A stretch of DNA of 64,000 bases. Source: PSRF01 sp051000815. Its GTDB lineage: Bacteria; Acidobacteriota; Blastocatellia; Pyrinomonadales; Pyrinomonadaceae. Under the pieces are notes generated by a model. That model made no database searches. It worked only from the letters and a program-made list of their open reading frames with translations, and was not told where the DNA came from. This document shows positions 34,667 through 44,324 of this stretch, piece after piece (the stretch's first letter is position 1; every line of letters starts with the position of its first letter). Location: positions 96,339 to 160,338 of the forward strand of contig JBPCNX010000098.1 of the NCBI GenBank assembly GCA_051000815.1, given 5' to 3'. The translations under genes and the position numbers were made by a program.

Positions 34667-35965
34667 ATGCCGCAAGCACGCAAGACGAACGCACGCGAGA
34701 TCCTGGAGCGAGTCTTCCGCGAAGAGTACGGCCTCATCATCGCCTCGCTGATCCGCCGCTCTGGTTCTTTCGATTTGGCCGAAGAGTCGTTGCAGGAGGC
34801 TCTTTCCGCCGCAGTTGCGAACTGGGAAGAGCGAGGCGCTCCTGCGAATCCGGGCGCCTGGCTAACCAAAGTGGCTCACCGAAAACTACTCGACACGCTG
34901 CGGCGGGAAAAGACGAAGAGCGACAAGGAATCGGAACTCAAATACGAAACGCAACGCTTGCAGGACGGAGCCCCGCCCGCTCTCTTTGACGACGAACCAG
35001 AATCGACCCTGGCATACTCTGACGACAGATTGCGTTTGATTTTTACTTGTTGCCATCCCTCGCTCAGTCGGGAGTCCCAAGTCGCCCTAACGCTCCGCAC
35101 GTTGGGTGGTCTCGCCACGTCTGAAATCGCCCGAGCCTTTTTGTTGCCTGAGCCCACGCTTGCTCAGCGACTGGTGCGTGCCAAAAACAAGATTCGCCTT
35201 GCAGGCATCCCCTATCAGATCCCGCCGTTGGAGGTTTTGCCGCAGCGTTTGGCTTCAGTCCAGGCAGTTGTCTATTTGATCTTTAATGAAGGTTACGCCG
35301 CGACGTCCGGGGACAGTCTGCTTAGGAGAGAGCTATGCACGGAAGCAATTCGATTGGGTCGGGTTCTTTGCAAGTTGCTGCCGGATCAGCCGGAAAATCT
35401 CGGTCTGCTGGCGTTGATGTTGCTGCAGGACTCGCGGCGGGATGCTCGTCTTAATCGCGAAGGTGAACTAGTGACTCTCGAAGAACAGGACCGTTCGCTC
35501 TGGGACCGAAGTGAGATTGACGAAGGCTTGCGACTCGTTGAGACATCGCTTCGCTTGCGCCGCGTTGGCGCCTATCAACTGCAGGCCGCGATCGCGGCGG
35601 TTCATGCCGAAGCGAAAACGTCAGACGACACTGATTGGCAGCAGATCGTGTCGCTCTACGCTGAGTTACTGCGAATCAATCCATCTCCGGTAGTTGCTCT
35701 CAATCATGCAGCCGCGGTGGCGATGAGCGAAGGACTCGCGAAAGGTCTCAGAATGATCGAGGAACTCGGAGCACAAGTACGGCTGGATCACTATTACTTT
35801 TTTCACGCAGCCCGCGCTGACTTGCTGAGACGACTCGAGCGATTTGACGAGGCATCGCCGGCGTACTACCGTGCGCTGGAGTTAACCGCGAACGAGGTCG
35901 AGCAAAAGTACATTAGGTGCCGGCTGGAGCAGATGGGACGCGGGGAAAGAGGGACGGTGAGATAG
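34667..35965 (+). CDS. ECF42-type RNA polymerase sigma factor with C-terminal TPR-like domain
   Basis: A 432-residue sigma factor. The sigma-70 region 2 is near residues 10-75 (REILERVFREEYGLIIASLIRRSG, DLAEESLQEALSAAV) and region 4 near 115-170 (QVALTLRTLGGLATSEIARAFLLPEPTLAQRLVRAK). A large DUF6596/TPR-like C-terminal half follows (VLPQRLASVQAVVYLIFNEGY and later helical repeats). This layout defines ECF42, whose partner is the DGPF protein upstream and which lacks a classical anti-sigma factor. GTG 34649 is possible, but ATG 34667 gives the family's usual short N-terminus. Confidence 0.88.
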   Translation: MPQARKTNAREILERVFREEYGLIIASLIRRSGSFDLAEESLQEALSAAVANWEERGAPANPGAWLTKVAHRKLLDTLRREKTKSDKESELKYETQRLQDGAPPALFDDEPESTLAYSDDRLRLIFTCCHPSLSRESQVALTLRTLGGLATSEIARAFLLPEPTLAQRLVRAKNKIRLAGIPYQIPPLEVLPQRLASVQAVVYLIFNEGYAATSGDSLLRRELCTEAIRLGRVLCKLLPDQPENLGLLALMLLQDSRRDARLNREGELVTLEEQDRSLWDRSEIDEGLRLVETSLRLRRVGAYQLQAAIAAVHAEAKTSDDTDWQQIVSLYAELLRINPSPVVALNHAAAVAMSEGLAKGLRMIEELGAQVRLDHYYFFHAARADLLRRLERFDEASPAYYRALELTANEVEQKYIRCRLEQMGRGERGTVR

Positions 35966-36085
35966 TGAGACGAGGAGACGGTGAGATAGTGAGACGAGGA
36001 GATAGGGAGATAGGGGGACGCAGCGAGTAGAAGACCCTTGACTCGCGTCCCCGCATCACCGTGTCCCCTGTGTCTCCATCCGCAC
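35940..36085. repeat. low-complexity inverted tract (GACGGTGAGATAGTGA type)
   Basis: GAGACGAGGAGACGGTGAGATAG-type units at 35940-36025 face CCCCGCATCACCGTGTCCCC-type units at 36046-36080. The left arm overlaps the last codons of the sigma factor gene. The rest of the gap to 36400 has no supported gene. Confidence 0.75.
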
Positions 36086-36194
36086 CGGGCCGCCTAAGCA
36101 CTGATCCGGAACGCGCGCTTGGAAGAGCTGTGGAATGGTAACCGGGAAAGGAAGCGGGGGATCAGAGGAAGGGGAACGTGGAAGGGAAAGAAAA

Positions 36195-36265
36195 AACTAT
36201 CCACGAAATCACACTAACACGAAGTTCTCTTCATGTATTTTCGTGTGGCTTCGTGGATCGGTTTT
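36195..36265. repeat. inverted repeat (ACTATCCACGAAATCACACTA type)
   Basis: TCCACGAAATCACACTAACACGAAG pairs with TTTTCGTGTGGCTTCGTGGATCG about 15 bp later, a copy related to the 11003 element. It lies about 140 bp ahead of the kinase gene. Confidence 0.75.
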
Positions 36266-36400
36266 GCCCAAAGGAGGGAAAACAGCCGAACCACCAACTA
36301 ACGACACTCCCTGGATCTGGCTATTGCAACGACCGGAGACCTTAATTTAAAGTGGTCGCCACTTCATCATGCATTCACTTACCGCAGTTCCGGAGGCTTC

Positions 36401-39400
36401 ATGAATTCGCCTGAGCCGCAACGGATGCTTTTGCATTACCGCCTGCTAAACAAAATTGACAGTGGCGGCATGGGCGAGGTCTACAAGGCAGAGGACACCA
36501 AACTAGGGCGCACGGTGGCCATCAAACTGCTCTTGACTTCAGACAACCAGAAATCGATAGCCCGTCGCCGCTTTCTCCAGGAGGCTCAATCAGCTTCAGC
36601 GCTGAATCATCCAAACATAGTAACGATCCATGCCATTGAAGAAGCGGAAGGTTTGGATTTCATTGTAATGGAGTTGGTGGAAGGCAAGACACTCAAGAAC
36701 CTGATTTACGGAGAAGGGGCGCTGCCACTGATGCGCTTGCTTGATATCGGCATTCAAACTGCCGACGCGCTCGAAGCGGCTCACGAAATCAATCTCATCC
36801 ACCGCGATATCAAATCGTCGAACATCCTGATCACTCCACGTGGTCAAGCGAAGGTGCTTGATTTCGGCCTCGCAAAAACTGTTCGCACGATTGCCGGCAG
36901 CGTCGATCACGACGCGCCCACGCTGACAAACCTTACTGACGAAGGAACAGTGTTGGGCACCGCTGCTTACATGTCCCCGGAACAAACCCGGGGACAGAAT
37001 CTGGATCTACGTTCTGATCTCTTCTCACTCGGTTGTGTCCTTTATGAAGCAGCGACGCGGACGTTACCGTTTACCGGCCCGAGCATGCTCGCCATTATGC
37101 ATGCCATTGCTGCGGTTGATCCGTCGTCGCCCAGCCTTCTCCGTCCGGAACTGCCGAAGGAGCTCGACCTGATCATTGCGCGGGCGATGGCGAAAGAAAA
37201 AGAGAAACGCTATTCGTCCGCGGCGGAGTTCGCCCAGGCATTGAGAAATCTTCGGGCCACGGTTACGGGGGAATGGCTGGGCGGTCCCATCATCTTCGAC
37301 AAAGATCTGGCCCCAGTCTCCGCCGCTCCATTTGTGGGCCGAGGCCCGCAGTTGAACCGGCTGGAGGCAATTCTGCAGCAGGCTATTGATGGCAGCGGTC
37401 GCGTCGTATTCATTACGGGCGAACCTGGCATTGGTAAGACCTCACTGAGTGACGAATTTCTGCGTCGCGCCCGCACACGCTTTCCCGGTTTGTCGGTTTC
37501 TCGAGGACGCTGCGTGGAACAATACGGCACGGGAGAAGCTTATCTGCCGTTTCTCGATGCTGTCGGTTCGTTACTGGAGGGACCGGCGCGCGAGCGCCTT
37601 GCGACGATCATGAAAACCTCCGCCCCGACCTGGTGTTGGCAGTTGCCCGCGGCCTTCTCGTCCACGGGCGGAATAGAAACACTGCAACAGGAAACGATTG
37701 GCGCGACCAAAGAGCGAATGATGCGCGAAATGGGAGACGCGTTGAGCCTCTTTGCCACGACTTCCCCAGTTGTACTGCTACTAGAGGATTTACACTGGGC
37801 AGACCCTTCAAGCGTGGATCTGCTGCGGCATTTGTGCCAACGCATCAGTAATCAACGGCTGCTGATTGCCGGGACGTTCAGACCTGAGGACATCGAACGA
37901 AGCAATCATCCGCTCAAGGGCCTCAAAGCAGAAATGCAGGCGCACAAGTTATGCGAGGAGATCCCGCTGGATTCATTCAGTCCGGCGCACATTCAGGAAT
38001 ACCTCAACGACTTGTTTGCCCCGCATAGATTTCCGCCGGAGTTTGCCATCGGTATTCATGAGAAGACCGAAGGGCATCCACTCTTTGCTATGAATCTTTT
38101 GCAGTATCTCCAGGAACGAGGAGACATCGCAAAAACGAACGAGCACTGGGTTCTAAGCCGGCCGCTTTCGGAGGTTGAGCTGGAAGCTCCGGAAAGCGTG
38201 CGCAGCATGATCAGCAGGAAAGTTGATGCACTCGCGGAGGAAGAACGCCGCACGTTGCAGTATGCAAGTGTTGAAGGGCAGGAGTTTCTTTCCACCGTTG
38301 CGTCTCGATTGCTCAGTGTCGACGAGGTTGACCTGGAGGAGATGCTGGCGCGAATCGAGAAGAACTACCGGCTCGTCGTAATCAGGGGAGAGGAGGAACT
38401 GCCTGACGGCTCGCTCGCGACGCGCTATCGCTTCGCTCACGCTCTCTATCAGAATTTTCTTTACGACGGTCTGGTTGCCAAACGAAGAGTAATGCTGCAC
38501 CGCCAGGCCGGCGAAACCCTGGCCCAACACTATGGGAGGCGGGCGCCTCAGATTGCAGCGCAGCTCGCTTTGCATTTCGAACGCGGACGGGATTTTCCAC
38601 GCGCAGTGGAGTTCCTAATTCATGCCGGCGACAACGCCACCGCGCTCTATGGAAACGCCGAAGCTGCGGAACACTACACCCGCGCTCTGAGTTTGGCGGA
38701 GAAGCTGCCTGAAGATGAGCAGGCGGAAACAAGAGTGACTCTCTATGGCAAGCGTGGCGCTACAAATATGGCATTGAGCCGCTTTAACCAATCGATTGAC
38801 GATTACCAAAGGATGCTCAAGCATCAGGAAGTTTTCGATTCACCAGAGAAGCAGGCAAGTGGTCTCAACGCTTTGGCGACGACCTTGTTTTTTTCACATC
38901 GCCTTGAGGAGATGGAGGCACGCGCCAATGAAGCACTGACGGCCGCCAAGCGCGCGGGAAGTGAGAAGTTGCGTCTGGACACGATGGGTCTGATGGCGCT
39001 GAAACATGCAGCCTACGGCGAGCTGGCGCTGGGAGTTCCCATTCTGGACGACGTAATCAAAAGTGCCCGGGCTATCGATCACAAACCAGCGTTGGTAACA
39101 GGGTTGGCCTGGCGCGGTTGTCTCCATTTTTTCCAGACGGAGTATGAGCGTGCGATCGAGTGTGCGCAGGAAGCCCGGCAGCTCGCCTCTCGCTTGCGTG
39201 ACGGCTTCCTGCTTTTGACGTCGATGTTCTTTCTCGGCCTCTCAAAGGGAAATCTTGGGCACATGTCAGAGGCCATTGAGATCCTCGAAGAGGCAATCCA
39301 GATGGCTGGCCGCAATGGCGATCGTTTCTGGTTTCCTCGTATGCCGAATTGCATCGGCTGGATGCACCGCGAGCTGCAGGACTTTGAGGGAGCATTCAAA

Positions 39401-40024
39401 CACGATCAGGAAGGACTACGAGTTGCACGCGAGTTTAATGTTCTCGAAGCTGAGGCTAATTCGTTAATCAACCTGGGAATTGACCATACCCTGGGCGGGC
39501 GACCGTCGGAAACCGTATCAGCATTTCGCGAAACCCGCGAAATTTTTGAGCGCGACGCGTGGTTTCGCTGGCGCTACAACATCCGCCTCGAAGCCGCAAC
39601 CGCCTGGCATTGGCTGCGTCAGGGCGACCTGGAACAGGCAGGAGAATTTGCTCAGCGACTGCTTGAAACGGCAAGCGAATACGGCGCGCACAAATACATT
39701 ACAGAAGCCCACAGAATGAAAGCGCACATCGCAATCTCCGCCGATGATCTGGATACCGCAACGAAAGAATTTGCCGCTGGGCTTGAAGAATTGCAGCGGT
39801 ACCCGGCGCCGCTCGTTGCCTGGAGAACATATGCAGGTCTGGGCCGGCTGCAGTTGAAACGTGGGGATGAAACGGCGGCGAGGTCGGCCTTTACGCAAGC
39901 CGCTAAGATTGTTGACGCCTGTGCTGCAAACGTGAGCGACGATGATTTGCGCGCCACTTTCCTGAACTCCAAGGCGGTGCGTGAAGTAATGACAGGCGCA
40001 ATTGATCACGCGGCCGCACCGTAA
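36401..40024 (+). CDS. Ser/Thr kinase–AAA ATPase–TPR multidomain regulator
   Basis: A 1207-residue cytoplasmic protein. The Hanks-type kinase occupies about residues 10-275, with Lys42 (VAIKLL), His134-Arg-Asp136 and Asp154-Phe-Gly all intact. A P-loop ATPase domain begins near 300, with GEPGIGKT at residues 340-347 and LLLEDLHWADPSSVDLLRHL as Walker B. TPR-like repeats fill 710-1190. This matches PknK-like or adenylate-cyclase-associated signalling ATPases that sense and relay signals by phosphorylation. GGAGG sits just before the ATG. No cognate target gene is adjacent, so its pathway is unknown. Confidence 0.92.
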   Translation: MNSPEPQRMLLHYRLLNKIDSGGMGEVYKAEDTKLGRTVAIKLLLTSDNQKSIARRRFLQEAQSASALNHPNIVTIHAIEEAEGLDFIVMELVEGKTLKNLIYGEGALPLMRLLDIGIQTADALEAAHEINLIHRDIKSSNILITPRGQAKVLDFGLAKTVRTIAGSVDHDAPTLTNLTDEGTVLGTAAYMSPEQTRGQNLDLRSDLFSLGCVLYEAATRTLPFTGPSMLAIMHAIAAVDPSSPSLLRPELPKELDLIIARAMAKEKEKRYSSAAEFAQALRNLRATVTGEWLGGPIIFDKDLAPVSAAPFVGRGPQLNRLEAILQQAIDGSGRVVFITGEPGIGKTSLSDEFLRRARTRFPGLSVSRGRCVEQYGTGEAYLPFLDAVGSLLEGPARERLATIMKTSAPTWCWQLPAAFSSTGGIETLQQETIGATKERMMREMGDALSLFATTSPVVLLLEDLHWADPSSVDLLRHLCQRISNQRLLIAGTFRPEDIERSNHPLKGLKAEMQAHKLCEEIPLDSFSPAHIQEYLNDLFAPHRFPPEFAIGIHEKTEGHPLFAMNLLQYLQERGDIAKTNEHWVLSRPLSEVELEAPESVRSMISRKVDALAEEERRTLQYASVEGQEFLSTVASRLLSVDEVDLEEMLARIEKNYRLVVIRGEEELPDGSLATRYRFAHALYQNFLYDGLVAKRRVMLHRQAGETLAQHYGRRAPQIAAQLALHFERGRDFPRAVEFLIHAGDNATALYGNAEAAEHYTRALSLAEKLPEDEQAETRVTLYGKRGATNMALSRFNQSIDDYQRMLKHQEVFDSPEKQASGLNALATTLFFSHRLEEMEARANEALTAAKRAGSEKLRLDTMGLMALKHAAYGELALGVPILDDVIKSARAIDHKPALVTGLAWRGCLHFFQTEYERAIECAQEARQLASRLRDGFLLLTSMFFLGLSKGNLGHMSEAIEILEEAIQMAGRNGDRFWFPRMPNCIGWMHRELQDFEGAFKHDQEGLRVAREFNVLEAEANSLINLGIDHTLGGRPSETVSAFRETREIFERDAWFRWRYNIRLEAATAWHWLRQGDLEQAGEFAQRLLETASEYGAHKYITEAHRMKAHIAISADDLDTATKEFAAGLEELQRYPAPLVAWRTYAGLGRLQLKRGDETAARSAFTQAAKIVDACAANVSDDDLRATFLNSKAVREVMTGAIDHAAAP

Positions 40025-40039
40025 CAAACCGATTTAGAT

Positions 40040-40170
40040 CAACCCCGAGGCCACAATGCTCAGTCGGGAAGGGTGGCTTGCCCCCGCCGACCCGTGAGTT
40101 CTCAAGCTGAAGCCGAAGAGTGAGAAGCTGGAATTTAAGCGGGGGTAAACCGCCCTTCCTGACCCCGAGA
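40040..40170. repeat. nested palindrome (GGGAAGGGTGGCTTGCCCCC type)
   Basis: GGGAAGGGTGGCTTGCCCCCGC pairs with GCGGGGGTAAACCGCCCTTCC about 75 bp later, with AAGCTGAAG-type inner symmetry. It is closely similar to one layer of the 14358 element. No gene is supported in 40025-40273. Confidence 0.75.
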
Positions 40171-40273
40171 CTTCCCTTCCTGATCCATTACTCGCGGGTA
40201 TCAATAATCAGGTGATTGAAACTTCCGGAGGATTTATAGGCACCGGTAGTTTGTGAGAGGTTAGACTATTTTT

Positions 40274-41310
40274 ATGAATAGAATGTCGGCGGTGATTGAT
40301 TCCCGCCTGGCTGCGATAGCGTTTGTCGTCGTCTCACTCGTTTTGTCTTGTCAGACAGCGCGGGCACAGGACAAGCCCGCCCTGTTGCCGATCGATCGCA
40401 CGCGCCTGGCGGAAGCGTTTCGTATGGGTGATCGAATTGGCGATCAAGTCTGGCCAAACTGGAGCAAGGCTCCATTTGCGGTCTTACTAGTAACACCTGA
40501 ACATGAATTTTTAATACGCCATCCCACGCCGTCAGCGGATTTTGCGAGCCTGGGTCACGATGCAGTTCTGAAAAGCGACGTCTACTATCGCAAGCGCAAT
40601 TTTCCCGCTCACTTTTTGGCAACGTTTCCGGCGATCAGCGGCAGCATGGTATCCACAATAGTGGTGGGTCAGGCTGAAAACACCTCGGCGAAGACGTCAC
40701 GCCCTGGGTTGTAACGTTGCTTCACGAGCACTTCCATCAATTGCAGGACTCGCAGCCAAATTTCTACGCTGACGTAAACGCTTTGAACCTTTCGCGCGGC
40801 GATCAGACAGGAATGTGGATGCTCAACTATGCTTTTCCTTATGAGCGGGCAGAAGTGCAGCAACAGTTCGCGGAAATGAGTCATGCATTAGCGGTGGCGA
40901 TCAAATCGCGTCAGGCAAGTCGCGCGAAAAGGGTGCGCGCTTATTTGGAAGCGCGGCGGAAATTCCATCAGCTGATCTCGACCGACGATCACAAATACTT
41001 TTCATTTCAACTCTGGAAGGAAGGAATTGCGCGCTACACCGAATACCAGTTGGCCCAGCTGGCGGCGACAAGCTACCAGGCGAGCAGAGAATTTCTTGCG
41101 CTAAAGGACTACCGTCCATTCGCGGACGTTGCGCGCGAACTACACGAGGGAATCCTCCGCCAGCTGCAAACACAAAAGCTTGCGGAATCGAAGCGCGAAG
41201 TTGTCTATTCCTTTGGAGCTGCTGAAGGGTTGCTGCTGGATCTGATCAATCCACGCTGGCGCAAGCGGTATTTTGTGGAGAAGTTCGACCTCGGGAAATC
41301 TTTCCCTTAA
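40274..41310 (+). pseudogene. frameshifted exported HExxH protein
   Basis: Two frames make one gene. The first (40274-40714) has a signal peptide (FVVVSLVLSCQTARAQ) and ends ...VVGQAENTSAKTSRPGL. The second continues the protein from the same point as HLGEDVTPWVVTLLHEHFHQLQ and runs to 41310. Adding one A to the AAAA run at 40677-40680 joins them into about 345 residues with an HEHFH zinc-site motif. Either the gene is freshly broken or the assembly dropped a base in the homopolymer. The family is unknown to me; a secreted zinc peptidase is plausible. Confidence 0.8.
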
Positions 41311-41313
41311 GAC

Positions 41314-41343
41314 TATCCGCAAATTACGCAGATTACACAGATC
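41314..41343 (+). repeat. TATCCGCAAATTACGCAGATT arm, left of GxxExxY gene
   Basis: This arm is the reverse complement, with few mismatches, of 41997-42025 (ATCTGCGTAATCTGCGTAATC and GCGGATA). Together they bracket the GxxExxY gene. Confidence 0.8.
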
Positions 41344-41511
41344 ATAAATAAGCTGTAGAGGAAATGGTCCGGGCGGGGCTTTCTGGATCTCTTACATGTC
41401 TCTGAACATCCTCGCTACTCGAACTGGCTTCTTCTTGGTTCCTCTATCTTCTAATCTACTGAAAGCGTCAAAACAAGCTTCGTATTAACAACCTCCGAAG
41501 GAGTCTGGAAA

Positions 41512-41892
41512 ATGAGTGTCCTCACCGAATCAGATCCAAGGACTTACGCGATCATCGGAGCCGCCATGGAGGTCCATCGGCAGCTCGGCTGCGGTTTTCT
41601 TGAACCGGTTTACCAGGAGGCGCTCGCTATCGAGTTGGCTGAATGCGTCATTCCCTTTCGCCGTGAGTTGAATTTTCCGATTAGTTACAAAGGCTTACTG
41701 CTTGAGACACACTACCGACCTGACTTTATATGTTTTGATTCAGTAGTCGTGGAACTGAAAGCTCTTGGCCAACTCAGTTCTGTTGAAGAATCACAGGTAA
41801 TTAATTATCTAAAAGTTACCGGGTATCACACCGGTCTACTCCTAAACTTTGGCGCACGAAGCCTGGAGCAGCGCCGCTTTATACTATCTTAG
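41512..41892 (+). CDS. GxxExxY family protein
   Basis: A 126-residue protein with the defining G-x-x-E-x-x-Y stretch (CGFLEPVYQEALAIELAE, near residues 27-44) and a later nuclease-like HYRPDFICFDSVVVELKAL, whose Asp...Glu-x-Lys layout suggests a PD-(D/E)xK fold. The closing HTGLLLNFGARSLEQRRFILS is typical. The biological role is unknown. AAGGAG stands a few bases before the ATG. The gene is framed by the inverted arms at 41314 and 41997, so it may move or spread with those repeats. Confidence 0.85.
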   Translation: MSVLTESDPRTYAIIGAAMEVHRQLGCGFLEPVYQEALAIELAECVIPFRRELNFPISYKGLLLETHYRPDFICFDSVVVELKALGQLSSVEESQVINYLKVTGYHTGLLLNFGARSLEQRRFILS

Positions 41893-41996
41893 GCATACAA
41901 ATCACGTTTGCCAGATCAAAATTGGCAGGTGCAAAAACTCAGGTTGCCTCCGCTTGGTCACCATTACATTTGCGGTTTTACCGTTTCTTCTTTTTC

Positions 41997-42025
41997 ATCT
42001 GCGTAATCTGCGTAATCTGCGGATA
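41997..42025 (-). repeat. ATCTGCGTAATCTGCGTAATC arm, right of GxxExxY gene
   Basis: The inverted partner of the 41314-41343 arm; about 650 bp separates them and the GxxExxY gene is the only gene between. Confidence 0.8.
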
Positions 42026-42051
42026 AGCTGACTCTCTGTCCAAAGGGGTTT

Positions 42052-44241
42052 CTAGCACACAACTTCGAGTGGAATTAGATCGTCCGATCCGATGATTGAA
42101 TAATGCGTGTCCGAGCTTTCCCTGGTGAGCGTGCCATCGCTATCACCTCGATACACACCTTCTTGAAGTAGCAACTCGATTGCCGCGGAGTCTGCCGGCC
42201 GGGCGAGCCAGTAGCCCTGGCCAAACTCGCATCCCAGGTCCTTCAAGTAAGAAACTTGCGCGGCGGTTTCCACACCCTCAGCGACGACTTCCATACCGAG
42301 TTTATCAGCCAAAGTTATGATCGTTCCGACGATGCCAGAGTTTTCGTCATTGCCAATAAACGAGCGGTCTATTTTCAAAGTGCTGATTGGAAAACGATGC
42401 AGGTAGCTCAACGAAGAATAGCCAGTGCCAAAATCATCAATGCTTAGGCTGACACCAAGCGCGCGCAGCTCGCGCAATGTTTGGCATGCTGCATCGGCAT
42501 TTTCCATGATGACGCTTTCCGTGATTTCCAATTCCAGGCACTGTCCACGCAGACCGGTTTCCTTGAGGACTTCCTTCACTTGTTCCAGCAGGCCCGGTTG
42601 AACAAATTGCTTGCACGATAAATTGACGCTAACTGCTGCCGCATCATCGACCAGACCCTTAAGTTGCCAATCGCGCATTTGACGGCAAGCCTGTCGCAAT
42701 ACCCAGTTGCCCAAGTCCAGAATCAGCCCGGTCTCTTCGGCAACCGGGATGAATTCGCCGGGACCGACGAGACCGCGTTCAGGGTGCTGCCACCTGATCA
42801 GTGCTTCAAAGCGCGAAAGCTTTTCATCTGCCAGAGAGAATATCGGCTGGTAGTGCAGACAAAATTCCTCGCGTTCCATGGCCCTTCGGAGATCATTCTC
42901 GAGCTTCAACAGGGCCACAGCTTGAGTATGCATGTTCTGATCAAATAACTGGTGACAAGCTTTACCGTTCGCCTTGGCACGGTACATAGCGGTGTCTGCA
43001 TCACGGAGAATCGCATCCGGACGATCGTAGCCGGTGGCGCTGAGAGCAATACCAATGCTTGCACTCGTGAAGACCTCGGTGCCGTCAAGATAGACTGGTT
43101 GCACCAATTGTTTTTGCAAACGCTCGGCTACTCGGAGCGCATCACTAAAGCTTTCGAGACCGTCGAGCAGGATGGCAAACTCATCACCTCCCAGGCGGGC
43201 AACAGTGTCGCTGGGTCGGATACCTTCCCTCAAGCGGCGGGAGGTAACCACCAGTAGATGATCTCCCGCGACGTGACCCATGCTGTCATTGATTACCTTG
43301 AAGCGATCGAGATCAAGAAAGAGAACCGCGAAGAGATGATCTGGATGGCGTTTGGTCTGCCTGATCGCGATCTCCAGTCGGTCGGTCAACAGTGTTCGGT
43401 TAGGCAACCCGGTAAGAGAGTCGTGAAGCGCGGCATTACGAAAGTGTTCTCGACTTTCGTGAAGTTCTTTCCTGATGAGTTCAAGTTCTGAGATGTACCT
43501 CTGCTGATCCTCCACGTTGCGAATTGCCTGATCGGCTTGTGCTGCCGAGGCTTCCACGCTTTTCATGTAAGTCTGATAAGTGAAATAAACGATGGCAATG
43601 ATCGGTGTGGCGAGGATCATTGGAAAAAATCCCAGCACCACGATCAACTTTGCAATAACGCCTGCTGCCGAGGCGCCGGCGAAGTAAGTGAGAGAGGTCC
43701 ACAGATAATGCTTTCTCCAGGTTTGCGAAATTGATTCTTCCGTCTGGAGAGCTCGATCAATTGCTACCAAACCCGAATTGAACGCGTACTGTGTCAGGCC
43801 CATCAAGCAAACTGCCGCCACGAAGCCAGCCGTTAAAGAGAGTTGCTCATTTTGAAATTCGGCGAAGAACAGGCGAAGCGCCCCTGAAGTCACGAAAGTC
43901 GAAACAGCCATTACGCTCGCGTTAAAAAAGATCGTCGTGGCCTTTTTACTGATGCGCCGGCTGGAAGAAGCGCCTTCGATCGCCGCCAGCACAATTGCCA
44001 ACTCACCGCCGTGTAAGAGCAGCACCAAAAAAATGAGGGTGTCGGAGACGGTGATTCTCCCGTTAATGCTCGGAATCTGAACCGCGATCCTGGCCGTAAC
44101 GAGAAGCGTAATCATTGCCAGCAGCAGAAACTGGAGGTTTATGCTCGCCAGTGGCAAATGCGCTAGTGACCAGATGAAGACCACGCCACCGAGCGATATA
44201 GTCAGCCACCTAAAGTATTTTCTATGAGGTTGTTTTGGCAT
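42052..44241 (-). CDS. membrane GGDEF–EAL protein (c-di-GMP turnover)
   Basis: A 729-residue protein. About six to eight N-terminal membrane helices (residues 10-230) form a MASE-like sensor. A GGDEF domain follows near 265-430, with an intact active site RLGGDEFAILLDG. The EAL domain near 445-690 includes FEALIRWQHPERG, LSIDDFGTGYSSLSYL and VVAEGVET. Both active sites appear intact, so it could make or break cyclic di-GMP; which dominates cannot be told from sequence. The RxxD product-inhibition site is not obvious. It is monocistronic on the minus strand. Confidence 0.9.
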   Translation of the reverse strand: MPKQPHRKYFRWLTISLGGVVFIWSLAHLPLASINLQFLLLAMITLLVTARIAVQIPSINGRITVSDTLIFLVLLLHGGELAIVLAAIEGASSSRRISKKATTIFFNASVMAVSTFVTSGALRLFFAEFQNEQLSLTAGFVAAVCLMGLTQYAFNSGLVAIDRALQTEESISQTWRKHYLWTSLTYFAGASAAGVIAKLIVVLGFFPMILATPIIAIVYFTYQTYMKSVEASAAQADQAIRNVEDQQRYISELELIRKELHESREHFRNAALHDSLTGLPNRTLLTDRLEIAIRQTKRHPDHLFAVLFLDLDRFKVINDSMGHVAGDHLLVVTSRRLREGIRPSDTVARLGGDEFAILLDGLESFSDALRVAERLQKQLVQPVYLDGTEVFTSASIGIALSATGYDRPDAILRDADTAMYRAKANGKACHQLFDQNMHTQAVALLKLENDLRRAMEREEFCLHYQPIFSLADEKLSRFEALIRWQHPERGLVGPGEFIPVAEETGLILDLGNWVLRQACRQMRDWQLKGLVDDAAAVSVNLSCKQFVQPGLLEQVKEVLKETGLRGQCLELEITESVIMENADAACQTLRELRALGVSLSIDDFGTGYSSLSYLHRFPISTLKIDRSFIGNDENSGIVGTIITLADKLGMEVVAEGVETAAQVSYLKDLGCEFGQGYWLARPADSAAIELLLQEGVYRGDSDGTLTRESSDTHYSIIGSDDLIPLEVVC

Positions 44242-44324
44242 TTTGTGCTCGCCTGTGAGTTCAGCTGCGTAGCCATCGGGTCGCGGGAAAGCCTGCGAGG
44301 CCGCGAAGAAAGGACCTTAATCCT

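Noticed and set aside
41314..42025. CRISPR-like array suspected from repeated ATCTGCGTAATCTGCG units
   Set aside because: Units are tandem with no unique spacers of constant length, and no cas genes are present.
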